Positions 1 through 11,659 of a stretch of DNA of 64,000 nt are shown here, one piece after another. Positions within the stretch are counted from its first letter, which is position 1, and every line of letters begins with the position of its first letter. The notes below the pieces were generated by a model. That model was not told the origin of the DNA. It did not search any database and was given only the letters and a program-made list of their open reading frames with translations. Source of the DNA: Strigops habroptila (taxonomy: Eukaryota > Chordata > Aves > Psittaciformes > Psittacidae); NCBI RefSeq assembly GCF_004027225.2, contig NC_046358.1, positions 62,729,528 through 62,793,527 on the forward strand. The letters run 5' to 3'. Made by a program: the position numbers and the translations under genes.

Positions 1-2873
1 ATTTAATGACTTAAGCAAAGCTACAACAGAATAATTTCAGATCCCAGGAGTCAAACCAGTGTTTTCTAGAGACTTTTCTGGCCCCAGTGAGCTTTCTTCT
101 GAGATAGCTCATCTAAAGGTACACAGAGAAATGGTTCATTGCAGAAGGACTAGCCAAGTCCTTCTGACTGGAGTTAGTGAAAAACTCAAATGCAGCCTGA
201 GACAGTGGAGAAATTACCACAATGCAGGGGAAAAAGCCAAAAGGTGAAATTAAATTCGTCTAAACACTCACAGGGTCCTGAACAGCACAGATGCTTATTC
301 TGTACTGTGACCCTTGCTGAGCACAGCAGTTCATCTGCTCAGGATTGCTATTCTCCAAAGATGTGAAATAGCAAACTTTCTATTGCCCGATGAAGACATA
401 CAATGTAAGATTTCATACAACTCTGATGACTTTTGGTTCCTGCTCAATCGTTCTCTTCTGTAAAAAAAAATTTGTTATACGTACTGTAGGAAGAATATAT
501 TAAGTCTGGCTAACATAAAAGTCTACTCTGTGTTATACAACACTGAAATCATTGCATAGAGCCAGTGGTTGTCTAATATGTAGTATTTTCCTACTTTTAT
601 TTTTGCAGGTGTGATTTGTGTGTGTGGCAACTGAGATCTGGAAAGTCTTCCTTAAGTCTCTTTATGAAAGGCTTTGTGGATGTTTGTATCATATTTTCGG
701 GGGGAACATTCTCTTCTAACAAAGTACTCCTTTACAGTGCTGTCTAAATTCAATAAAAGCTGATCTTTGGAATTCACTGCTAACTCACGCCTGTATCTGT
801 GCAGGACGCACAATGAATTTGCAACTTCCATCCCTTTCCTACTCAGAAAGCCCTGCCAAGTTAAAGTGGGAAGAAGAGCATACTGCAGAGGCAGAGTTTC
901 TTCTTTTGACCACCCCTCCCAGAGGCCACACACTGCTTCTAGCGACGAAAGCAGAGGGAGACTCACCATGTTTATATTCTTCTATCAAATGGTTGTTCTG
1001 CCAAATCTATTTTGGGTAGCTTTAGTTATTTTTTAAGGTAACTAAAAAACTCAAACTTTCAAGGTTCAAATAACAAGTGAAAGAAGATTATTCAGCAAAG
1101 CACTTGAAAGGCAGGCAAATATTGCTAATGCAATCTTATCTCTCTGACTTTACAGAAAGGCATAACTTAATAGCAGTCTTTTCAAAAACATTACTGTCCC
1201 ATCCAAGGTGCAATTAAACATCCTGTGTTTCTCCTGAAATTCACCAATTAACACAATTTCATTCACTGAAAGACTTCAGTTCTGTACCAAGGAAAATGTG
1301 CTTAGAGGTGAGAATTGTGCCAGCTTAATTATTGTATTATGACAATATTAATGTAAATTTTGTCAAAATAGTGTTGGAAAGGAGGATTTGGTTCTGTATA
1401 GAACACTATACTATATAATACCACTATTAATATATAATAATACTCCTCTGTTTTGTAAACAGAAACTTGCTGTCATTCAAGACTTAATGGTGAAGGGTTT
1501 CCTGCAGAGCTGTACTACAGAGTGTATGCTTATTACATCATACAGTCAGTCTGCCTCATCTGCATGAGGCCTTTCACAGATATTATACATTTTATTAAAA
1601 AGGAGCATACGCAAGATCAAGTATTTTCCTCTGGTGGGGGGGGAGAGGTAGGTGGTGGGAAAGGCAGATGCATTTAATTATTTCTGAGTATTAATTGTAG
1701 TTAGCATTTAGATGCACCACTGACTTTCAATTTGACTTTGCTTCCTCTGTCAGCCTTGTCACCAGTAAAAAGCATTTTCATCTATAGAAAAGGCAAGGGG
1801 AATGACAATGAGAAGATTTAAAAAACCCCTGAGTAACAGGCAGTGCCTTCTACATGTCTGCTACGTGCTCACACATTTGCCAGGATTGACTAGAAAAATC
1901 CAGACACAACTCACCTAGTCAAATTTTATGTGGAAAAAATAACTGGCATGGAGATTAGGTGGCATGTACCAAAATGCTGGACTCTTTCTACATGTTAATC
2001 AACCATTGTGTGAGAGATTAATCAAAATGCATGTTCTGTGACATGTAACAATGCAAAAATCTGTCATATGAAAACAGAAAAAATGCTAGTATGTGCATGA
2101 CCAGAAAGGTACCACATTTTTCAATCGGTATAAAAGCCTGAACAGTGACAGTGACAATCAATCAGTGTGTGGCAGACCATGAAACTCACCCTGGACTAGG
2201 CCAATGAATCAAAGTATTGCTGGAATTGCAAATACTAATGCAACTGTCAAAGATTTAAAGTAATTAAATTCAGCAGTATCAAAGCAATAAAATTCTACCA
2301 ACATGGTAGCCCTAAGGCAAAGGGATGTCTTAATAACATAAAAATTGAATTGGCACTCTCTTCTTTGCCCCAAATCACAAATGAAAGTCCTATCATGGTT
2401 AATTTGGCCTTTCAGGTTTCCCAGGCAGACATTGTTCTTCGTGGACAGCAGAGAATCCTCTGCAATTTTTGTAAGCATACATTGTGTCCTGATACCCATT
2501 ACCAGTAAATTTATTTTTTTTTTTCACCATATTGGTGTACTGTGTTACACGATTGCCATTTCCTCCTTAAAGGTAACTGGATGCATACATACATTCTACG
2601 GCATTAGCTAGGTAATTAAGTAAAATCCCTTTTAGTGTGGACTTAAAATCTGCCTAATATTGTTAAAAGCACTTCGGGATCATTCCTGACCATATGCATG
2701 TTAAAACACATGCTGTGGGTGCGTGATTTGTACTATCTGTTAAAATAATGCACTAATTAGCACCTTTACACTTGTAAGGATGTTATTGGGATGATGCCAT
2801 TTTAGAACACTGCATTCTAATGTTTTCTGTAGTATCCAGCAAAACTTACAGTCCCTCCTTGTGATTAAATTCA

Positions 2874-2908
2874 TGTAGCTAGGTAGTAGTATTTTCTACC
2901 TAGCTACA
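2874..2908. repeat. Perfect 13 bp inverted repeat, 9-nt loop
   Basis: Arms 2874-2886 and 2896-2908 are exact reverse complements (core GTAGCTAGGTAG / CTACCTAGCTAC) around a 9-base AT-rich loop. No flanking gene or transposon end explains it. Confidence 0.85.
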
Positions 2909-5422
2909 ACACCACTATGGACTGGTCCTGCTAAAACAAGAACACACACGTATATAGACCCATACAGAGGGTAAGTATTTTTCCAACAAACTAAGTCGTA
3001 AGTTTACAGAGCGTTGTGATACAATTGTGCAGAGACAAAGCTAGCCTCAGTCCATGTCTCTTTCTTATGAGAAGCTTGAGCCCAAACCTTGCACCTGCGC
3101 AGAAGCCAGAAAGAAAGTGAATGAAGTTTCTTGAACCACCCTCCTTCCTGCATTTTGCCTAGCTAATCATGGAGTATATCCTGTCACATTTGCATTCCCT
3201 CCACCTGTGTCTAATGTCCAGAATTAAAGGGCCCCATGTTTGGCTGCCTGGTAAGAGACTATCATAAAAATATTAAGACCTTACTAATTAATTTATGAAT
3301 AAAGCTCATCCTCTTAGTTATGGATTAACTTCTTACACACTAAGACCTCTCACCCAAAAGAAACTGTGCTTTCATTTTAAGTTAGCTCACACTAGAGACT
3401 GATTTCCATTTTCTCTTAGACTGGTAGTGCAACTATTTTCCAATGAAGACATAGGCTGTATCACTTGATTATTGATAATCCTTCCACAGTAACTCTAATT
3501 AGTCACCACACACACAAAAACCTGCAGGATGCTCTTGCTCCCAGAAGCCCAACTGACATATACTGCAGGACACAACACCAATATTTCATGTGGCGTTAAA
3601 GCGTAGCTGATAACACCTCACCTAATTCATCAATGAAGATTTAAAGTAACTCTGGTAAAAATGTCACAAGCTTGAGTGACATAGACAAATGGGTCTAAAT
3701 TAGTAATTTCATTACAGTTAGCAAAATGCATCAATTGAAGTTTAATGCTTAGAACTTTCATGCTTCTCAGCCACTATTGTGCAAATACATTTACCTAGTC
3801 ATTCAGGAGGAGCACCCCCACTCTTTGGGAATCGCTTTTGGGACCTGTTTTTCCTCCGAACGCTTACCAGGATAGGGACTTCCTGACGAGGATGGCACAA
3901 ACAGTTTGTCATATTAATATTGCATTTGTCAGTATCCACCTATGCTTTGAATTTTTCTTGAGAAAATACAGCATGCTACAGACTCAGCAGTTCACTCCCT
4001 TTCTTATTTTTGAAGACAAAAAATTGCACTAAAATGCCTCTGCCAGAGCAATGCCTGGCTTTGTAGCTTAAGAGACACCAGTGCAAAAATTGGGCAGTCC
4101 TGCAAAAATACAGCAGTGCACTTAAATGTTACCTCAGAAAGGAAAAGACAAATGGGTATGCATGCTTTTTATTTTTATATATTACATGTAGCCTTATTTT
4201 CCTTCCTGGCATTCTGCTTCTTCCACTGGAACATGAGGCCTGACGTTCTTTGGTCCTGCTGGAAGACACAGAAGAGGCATGCATGCCCACTTTTAGCTTT
4301 TTTATTAAACCAGACAGCAACGTCACATTTTATACCAAAGTTTGCTTTCTCTCAGGTATTTTCTCAGTTGGTTTAGTTTCATAGGTGTTACAAAAAAGCA
4401 AAGGCCAAAAAGAATAATCAGGCACTTTGACTGCTTCTTTTCTTTTGCAAGATCATAAGCCCACTGATACCCATAGAACTTCTGTTGTAAAAAGATCTAG
4501 TTTTCTCAAATAAAATATAACCATAGAAATTAAGTTCCCTTTTGGAAACCAAGCACAAACAAAACCAAGTAACTATTACAATCTTCACAGATCACAGTTA
4601 ATAACACAACCTTTGTTGTGGTTTTGTTTTTTTCCCTGCAGGTATAAAACAGTGCAAATTCCTGAAGCAATGTGGTTTAAGATGGACAGTGCTATGAAGA
4701 CGACAGTGGAAGCACTTCATAAAATGTGCTTTTCAGATTTTCCTATTCTCACAACGTCATTGTCCAGTTCACTGAGTCTACAAGAAAGTTCAAACAGCTG
4801 TTTTAACTTCTGAATCTTTAGTCTTCACTGGAATCAGAATAATGCCACTTGAAAGATATGTTTCAACATGTATTCTTCTTGCACATCTTTTGGAAAAACC
4901 TTAAGATTTATGAAATATTGCTGAATACTAATTTTTCTCCATAGGCTCATCTGTCCCATGTCAGAGCAGGCTATTTAAAACTTCAATCACTTGTGACAAG
5001 AATGGTAGTTCCTGTACCACTGTGATAGAAACATCTGGATTTTATTCCAGAAACATTCTATGGTTCCAGCTGCTACAACACTTTTTCTTGCTGGAGACTA
5101 GTCTGTGAGGATTTAATTTCGTTCACCTGCAAAATTCCATTCATATGACCTTTTCACTGAAATGCACATGCTGCATCCCTCAAAATGAGAGGAACTGGCA
5201 TTAAAATGAATCACAGAGAGGAGCGAAGTACATCACTGTCATGTTAGCAGACACTTGGAGACCTGTTGAGAGCTATTCTCTTTCAAAGCAAAAATAAATA
5301 CAAAACGTGGGTAAAATCAAAGCCAAACATGAAGAGTTATACCCTTAGTAGAAATTAGGCATATATAAGTACATGTCCTGAAGTAGTCTCTTGCTTTTTT
5401 TCCAGAAAAAGCCAAGTACGTC

Positions 5423-5645
5423 ATAGAATCACAGACTGGTTTGGGTTGGAAGGGACCTTAAAGATCATCCAGTTCCAACCCCCTGCCACGGGCAGGGACA
5501 CCTTCCAGTAGAGCAGGTTGCTCCAAGTCCCGTCCAACCTGGCCTTGAACACTGCCAGGGATGGGGCAGCCACAGCTTCTCTGGGCAACCTGTGCCAGTG
5601 TCTCACCACCCTCACAGGAAAGAACTTCCTAATATCTAATCTAAA
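5423..5645 (-). mobile_element. CR1 LINE fragment (3' end)
   Basis: Read on the + strand it opens with TCATAGAATCACAGA and continues with GGTTGGAAGGGACC. This is the reverse complement of the avian CR1 3' terminus, which normally ends in ATTCTATGA repeats. The block CTTGAACACTGCCAGGGATG and the stretch around CTGGGCAACCTGTGCCAGTG are also CR1 hallmarks. It is a 5'-truncated, non-coding copy about 220 bp long. Confidence 0.9.
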
Positions 5646-5776
5646 TCATACTGTACGTACATCAACTTAATACAGAAGGTAAATGCAATACATTAGTCCC
5701 ACACATAGATTAAATTGATGTCAAACAAGCAACGTAAAGTACACGCTTCCCATTTCACGTAGGCAGAACAACATTT

Positions 5777-5911
5777 CGTAGATTCCCAGTTTGGACTGGA
5801 AGGGACCTTAAAGCTCATCCAGATCCAACCCCCTGCCACCAGGAGGGACACCTTCCTCTAGGCCAGGCTGCTCCAAGCCCCGTCCAACTTGGCCTTGAAC
5901 ACTGCCAGCGC
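5777..5911 (-). mobile_element. CR1 LINE fragment, LIN7C-proximal
   Basis: A second, shorter CR1 3' end in the same orientation as the 5423 copy: GGAAGGGACCTTAAAG, then CCAACCCCCTGCCACCAGG, then CTTGAACACTGCCAG. It differs from its neighbour in the CCACCAGGAGGG stretch, which resembles a CTCF core. It ends about 370 bp before the LIN7C start codon, at the edge of the CpG island. Confidence 0.88.
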
Positions 5912-6079
5912 ATCTCCAGGCGCACCCAAGGTGCACAGAAACACAGGCACACCCTCCGTGGCATTTTTAGCGTGTGAAAATTCCTGAGACGTGTTAGGTG
6001 GTGTGAAAAAAAAACCGACACAGAGGGCGTTTTATACTGGTTTTGACACAATTTCGGCTGAGCCCGCAGGACTCCCGTC

Positions 6080-6560
6080 CATGCTACACCAGCGAGTGGG
6101 AAGTGAGCACCGCACTGGTTCCCGCCACGCTCACGCAAAAGCCGCTGTCTGCTATCGCGACAAAACCCCCACTCGCGACGAGCGCCGCCACCCTGCAGCC
6201 TGCCAGCAGCGGCCCCGCCCTCCCGCTTACCGACATTTCCGGCAGCGCTGCGTCACTTCCCCTGCGGGCTGCAGCGAGGAGAAGATGGCGGCGCTGAGTG
6301 AGCCGGTGCGGTTGGAGCGAGGTGAGCGCGGCGGCGGCTGGGGGCAGGCGCTCCTCACCGCTCTGTGGTCGCTCGCTGCCGCGGGCGAGCTGCCGCCGGG
6401 GCGCTGCTGCTCCAGCCCGGCCCCGTGGCGCTTTGCCGGCGGGCTGGCCCGAGCCCTTAGGACGGTTTTCCCCGTCTCCTCCTCACCCCCGGCTGAGGCC
6501 TGGTCGCCTGAGGCCGGGCCGCGGGGGAGCCGAGAGCGGGCAGCAGTGCTGCCCTCTGCG
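6080..6560 (+). promoter_or_regulatory. LIN7C CpG-island promoter
   Basis: A sharp shift from AT-rich DNA to dense CpG surrounds LIN7C exon 1. No TATA box is visible at a suitable distance. Visible motifs: a GC box on the minus strand (GGCCCCGCCC, 6211-6220), an ETS-like site CATTTCCGG (6234-6242), a GCGTCA half-CRE (6250-6255) and a YY1-type AAGATGGCGGC (6282-6292) overlapping the initiator ATG. This is the usual architecture of a housekeeping promoter with dispersed starts. The exact TSS cannot be set from sequence. Confidence 0.8.
6285..6321 (+). CDS. LIN7C: LIN7C coding exon 1
   Basis: Encodes MAALSEPVRLER plus the first base of the Asp13 codon. The ATG sits in AAGATGG and gives the family's N terminus, so it is preferred over an in-frame ATG at 6081 that lies in the promoter island. 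The donor is GAG|GTGAGC with phase 1, and it joins the GACATC of exon 2 cleanly. The N-terminal dozen residues form the short conserved segment ahead of L27. Confidence 0.96.
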
Positions 6561-9500
6561 GGGCTCCGAGCGGCCCCTCTGCCCTGGAGGCAGCGAGATA
6601 GGAGCCTGCTTTGGAAATGTTTTCCATTGCTTCTGGTTCTTGCTTGTGCTGGCCGGACTTGCTGCTTTAGCTTTTCTTCACGCAGGTTTTTCTCGCGTTT
6701 CAGTGCGCGGCTGGGTTTCCATGGATGCACTGGCCACAGACCTCTTCCTGTGGATGTGTCTGCTGTGCCTCTGCTAGTGCCAGCGTCTCTGATAGCTCCT
6801 TGTTTCTGCTTCTCTCCTGGGAAAGCTTACTTTTGAACTCGGCTGAATTCTTAGCTTTAAGTTCGATCTGTTAGGCTGTGTCTTAGTAATAATAATTTAC
6901 TTGTTTTCATAGAAGACAGCTGACACATTCAGGACTCCCTCTGCACTTGTCCGTGGTTCTGCTCAACTCTTGCCCTCTCACGTTTATGGTTTCATCCTGA
7001 TATTTCAGTTTCTAGCCTAAATTTGTGGTGTTAATACCATACAGTGTGTACTAGAATCAGTAAGAAAATGGATAAAATACAGACCCTAGTTAGGTATTTT
7101 TTCTGTAATACGTTTGTGTCTTGTATCCAGGGATTTTAAGAAACAAGGATAAACTTTCTTCAGGGTGGTTTTTCAGAGCTGTGCAAGGTCCGCAGTAGCT
7201 CAGTGAACACATGCTTGTATAACAATATATATGATGGGCTTATTAATGTGTATTTAGGAAAGTAGGGATTGGAAAGTGGAATTTAAATAGGAAAAGAATA
7301 CTGAGAATCAGAAATCTCGGTTTTGAAAAGGAAAGTAATTGAGTGTAGATGACTGGATGAACTGTTTTCTTGCTGCCATTTACATTGGAACCACCACCTT
7401 TGCTCACAGTGCTAGATGCTTTTTTTATAGTTGTATAACACACTGTACATACCCATGTGTGGTTCTATCACACTTTAGTTACCACAGAAGTGTTTTTTTC
7501 TGTTTGCCTGACCCTTTTTCTCATTCTACAAGTGAATCACTTGTGTGAGAGAAGGTCTGTAAATAGTGACTTATATAAGGATGTTGCTTCCGACTCCACG
7601 GCTCACCTACTCTTCCTACTCCAAAGCTTGTTAATTAGGGCAGCTGCTTTGGCAGTGGATTAGTTTCTTTTGGTAGGTCTGTGGAGTTAAACCTCGGGCA
7701 GCATCCTTCTCCACCTCATTACTCTGCCACTATGCGCTATCCATGAAAGTAAACAAATCTGCAGCATTTCTTAGGGATCAGTGGAACAAAGGAGCTATTT
7801 AGTCTTCTGGCATATTGGCCTTTTTAAGAAAAGAAAAAGGGAGCACAGTATAATGGGCCCACAAAAGCCAGAGCCGTATTTACCGAAATAAATAACTTCT
7901 GTTAATTGTGTGAGGCTGACTGCAGATAATCCGATGCATCAGCAGCAGCTTGAAAATGAACATCACTAATGTTGTTGGCATATAGCATAAGAAAGGAGAG
8001 AGTAGAAAGTGAACATCACTGGTGTTGTTGGTATATAGCATAGGAAAGGAGAGAATAGTGTGGAAAAAGAGCTGATTTAAAATGGTTACCATATGCTTAC
8101 CATCAGGGCAATTGGAAATTCTTCCCGTCTGTTCTCTCCTCCAAGCTGCATTGCAAACACCACCACCCAAATTCACTGGAGGGCAGGAATGAAACAACAT
8201 TTAACATTTTGAAGTTATTCTTATGGTTTGGTGGTGATGTGTGATAACTCTACATGCAGCTTGGGAATCCAGACTATTTGAACATAAGCAGTGGAGGTGG
8301 TTAATCAGGAGTATCTATGAGGATGCTGCATTTCTCTTTCTGTGTTTTGTTCACACATATGCTTGGAGTGGTGGCATCTTGCTGTCTTTTTTTCCCCACA
8401 TTCTTTTTGTTTAACTGTATCTTACTTTTTAAGGACTTTGATGCTGTGAGCACAAAAAATGATTTGTGAGGAACAGGCAACTGATATAAAAAGGATGAAA
8501 AGGTTAAAAGAAAATCCATTTTTTGGTTATGTGTGGATTTCATTTTGCAGTGAGTTTTATGGGTGTTTTTTTTAATTACCTACCTCTGGTGTCATTTCTA
8601 CATTGATCCTTGTGGAAATCCATCACTGTCAATTCTGTAGGGTTCCATTTCAGCCTCTGGTATGGAACAGTTGGATAAATTATAATGATAATATTGTGAA
8701 GAAGACAGCTTTCAGCTGATCATATCACAAGCAGTAGTTCAGGAGGAAGCAAACTACATCAGCAGAGCAGTCAACAACCTTTTCTTGAAAATGAAAGGTG
8801 TGTTTTGCCACTTGTTCCCAGCCAGAGTAGTTCCTTTCCAGAGCAGTATTGCTGGGAGAGATTGAACCTTCAGCTTCTGACTGATAGTGCCAAATGCAGT
8901 TCAGTAGGAGAAAGTTACACTCATTTCACTTTCAGGCTGATATAATGGGGTCCTGTCAACAGGATAAAACAAAACAACTCTTAGGTTGGGGGGGAAAGTG
9001 TGTGGGTAGTGGGATCCATCGCCTGTACCTGAGCCAGAGGAACAGTATGGTAAAAGGAGATCTGTAGAGTGCCGATTAGCTGACTTTTGTGCTGCATTTG
9101 TCTGCTTTGGGTTTTTAACAGCAGCAGCTTGGTCCTTTGATCTGAAAGCCCTTTTTTATTCAACTGCTGTTGAATAAACTGCTGTCTTCTGCTTTATTTT
9201 CATCTAAAAGGAATCCATTTCAGTGTATCCCATCACTTGTTGACAAGCTGATTCTATGCTCTTAGTCTACGCTTCATGAAAGACACAACTGTTCCCAAAC
9301 TAGCCAATTTTACCTTAGGGTATAAGGTGCTATGTAGTTAAACATTTCACCTCATAGGAGATCCAGGCAGGATATATATCTAGTTTATTGATGAAACACG
9401 AAGGTCAAAAAAAAAGGAGAAATTAGCAAAACTGTTTCTGGAGTCTTCATTTCTGCAGCTGCTCTTTGGATCACTGGATTGCTCTCATTCTTTAAGATTT

Positions 9501-11540
9501 CTTGCAATATCCTAATCAAATTGTTAGATAACGAGTTCATGCACCTTACAGTTTAACATGCTTCATGGGCCCCAGACTAAGGCACAGCTGTGTACAACTG
9601 TACTCTTCCTGTGCATGAAACAGTCATTTGTCTGCAAACATCTGCAAGTATTTACATGATAGCTGTATTGTAATTTACATACTTACTAGACTTTTTTTCA
9701 TGAATATATGGAGTGTTGCAGGATTGGAAGTGCTGCTGTTGCCATTTGTTGATCATTCTACTTCAAGCTGTTCAGTGCGAGACTTGATGAAGTTCAGATA
9801 ACTTGCACTGCTGTTGCTGAACACAGGGACTACTAAGAATGTTGGGGATTTTTCATCACTGGAAGAGTAATCAACAATCACATCTAGAATTTCTTTAATT
9901 TCACCAACTATTTTGTATGTTAATTGAAACGCACAATGTATATTAGGAAATTAAAAGCTTCAGAAGTGTTTTTGCATTTTGTAATTGTACAAAAAGCAAA
10001 TAGGCATGCCTGTGTGAAGTGAGTCCGCTGAGGGCTTTGGATTAGTAATAGCTAAAATTTAGGGTTTGATACTTCTTTGCCTTACGTAACTGGTGCTTGT
10101 GAAGCCTGGAAATGCTTGCCAGAAACTGCCAAGTTCTCATGGCACATAGAAATCTTAACTCTCATCTGAAATAATTTGTGTCTTGTGGCTATAGTGATAA
10201 TACTTGGATGTTCTTCCATAAAGGACTCGTTTCCAGTCTGTGGATGACCAGCCTGGGAGGTTAAGCTGTACCTTATTTCATTGACTGTACCACCTGCAGG
10301 TGTGTCTGCTAACTCACAAAGTGGACAGAACATGAGTGTGAGTTGTCTCTGCTCAGTGCATTTGACCTGCATTTCAGAACATACACCCGCCTGTCTTTTC
10401 ATCCTGTTATGTAAATTCTCTCTTCTTAAACTTGCCTTTAGAAGTTCATGGCTATTGCACATCTTCTGTGCTGTCATGGTGCCATTGAGTGCGTTCACAT
10501 GAAAAATGGTTGCCTAAAGGTTAATTACAGAAAAAAAGGAAGTAATGCATTTGGTACATAGCAGTGTCCCAGACGCCATCCTTTTCTAAAATAATCTGTA
10601 CCTTATTTATATAATAGATTAATCACTGCTTCTTTGCCTGTGTGCTAATGAAACTAATTCTTTCTATCTGCTTTTCTGAGAGAATGTTCTACTTCTGTTC
10701 AAGGACTTGCGTGATTCAGAATCATCACTAATGAAAATAAAAGTGAGGGATAGCAATATCTTGTACTCTTCTAGAGCTGCCAAGAGCATGTCACATGGCA
10801 TTCGATGCCTCTCTTGAGTCGTAGGGGTCTGGAATTAAACTCTTCACAGGGAGTTCAGTTTCACAAAGCAGCATTCGCGTTTATAAGAATATGGACATCA
10901 TGAATTCTTGGGAACAAGTTTCTAGGAACTGGAACAAAGAAGTTTGGGGTTGAGGGTTCTAAAATCGAGAGATTCTCAACTGAGAATATCAAAAGAAGCT
11001 TGGTTGTTTTTCTAAGCACTGGAGGGTAATAGGCCAGGTCTCAGCTCTGTTGTAGGGAAAGTATTCAATGTAGTCTTGTTGAACTAATTTATTTTATTTT
11101 TTTTTAATATAAAAGGAATGTTAGTGTTTTTGACAATATTTTAGCTGGTTTGCTAGTTTTAACAAAATGTGATCAATGGCAGTAGATAAATTATGAAGTA
11201 CGCATAAGAGATGTTGATAGTGTATATATCAATGAAATATTTTAGTCTGATTTAAACTTCAAGGAAAAATCAGATTGTCTGTGTAATGTGGCAGCAATAA
11301 CTCCAGATTTTTTTACAGGGTTGGATGCTGTGGTTGACTTAAAAATAGTTTGAAAGTAGAGTGTTTTATTGTAACATTTTGTAGATGTATAGTTTTATGG
11401 GAGAAATCCAAGGTATACACCTTAAAGCTATATATTAAAATGTGCACACACAAAGACTGCTCCATTAAAATAAAGAAAGAAAAACCAAACCTGTAATTTC
11501 CTCAGACATTCCTCATTGCTGGTGCTTTATTTTTCTGTAG
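6322..11540 (+). other. LIN7C: LIN7C intron 1
   Basis: A 5.2 kb GT-AG intron. The first ~250 bp continue the CpG island. It carries a two-copy 53 bp tandem duplication at 7957-8058. The acceptor is TTTTTCTGTAG at 11530-11540. No other gene, ORF of interest or clear transposon was recognised. Confidence 0.9.
7957..8058. repeat. Two-copy tandem duplication, 53 bp period
   Basis: Copies begin at 7957 and 8010 with TGAACATCACT, and both contain TATAGCATA followed by GAAAGGAGAGA. They differ at a handful of positions, mostly transitions, so the duplication is not recent. Confidence 0.85.
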
Positions 11541-11659
11541 ACATCTGCAGAGCAATTGAGCTGCTGGAAAAATTACAGAGAAGTGGAGAAGTGCCACCAC
11601 AAAAGCTACAGGCGTTGCAAAGGGTCCTTCAAAGTGAATTCTGTAATGCTGTAAGGGAG
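11541..11659 (+). CDS. LIN7C: LIN7C coding exon 2 (L27 domain)
   Basis: 119 nt finishing Asp13 and encoding residues 14-52, with [12 protein letters not shown] and [15 protein letters not shown] recognisable. It supplies most of the L27 heterodimerisation helices that pair with CASK or MPP family L27 domains. The acceptor is a T-rich tract ending TGTAG, and the donor GAG|GTAAGT is near consensus. It ends in phase 0. Confidence 0.97.

Larger units (their letters stand above)
1..6080. other. Intergenic region upstream of LIN7C
   Basis: AT-rich sequence with no open frame that resembles a known protein. The only recognisable items are a 13 bp perfect hairpin at 2874-2908 and two CR1 fragments at about 5423-5645 and 5777-5911. 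An isolated TATAAAAG at 2129-2136 has no gene behind it. By synteny with human 11p14.1 this should be the BDNF-side flank, but no BDNF exon was recognised here. Confidence 0.75.

Noticed and set aside
2129-2136. TATAAAAG as a core promoter upstream of LIN7C
   Set aside because: The first ATG downstream (2179) is closed after six codons, and there is no CpG island or other sign of a gene. Isolated TATA words are expected in AT-rich DNA.
4643-4813. Exon-like segment after a T-rich tract and CCCTGCAG
   Set aside because: The acceptor-like sequence and a 57-codon open stretch look suggestive, but there is no matching donor, no protein similarity and no neighbouring exon.
5421-5615. 64-codon minus-strand frame as a gene
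   Set aside because: It is the translation of a truncated CR1 copy.
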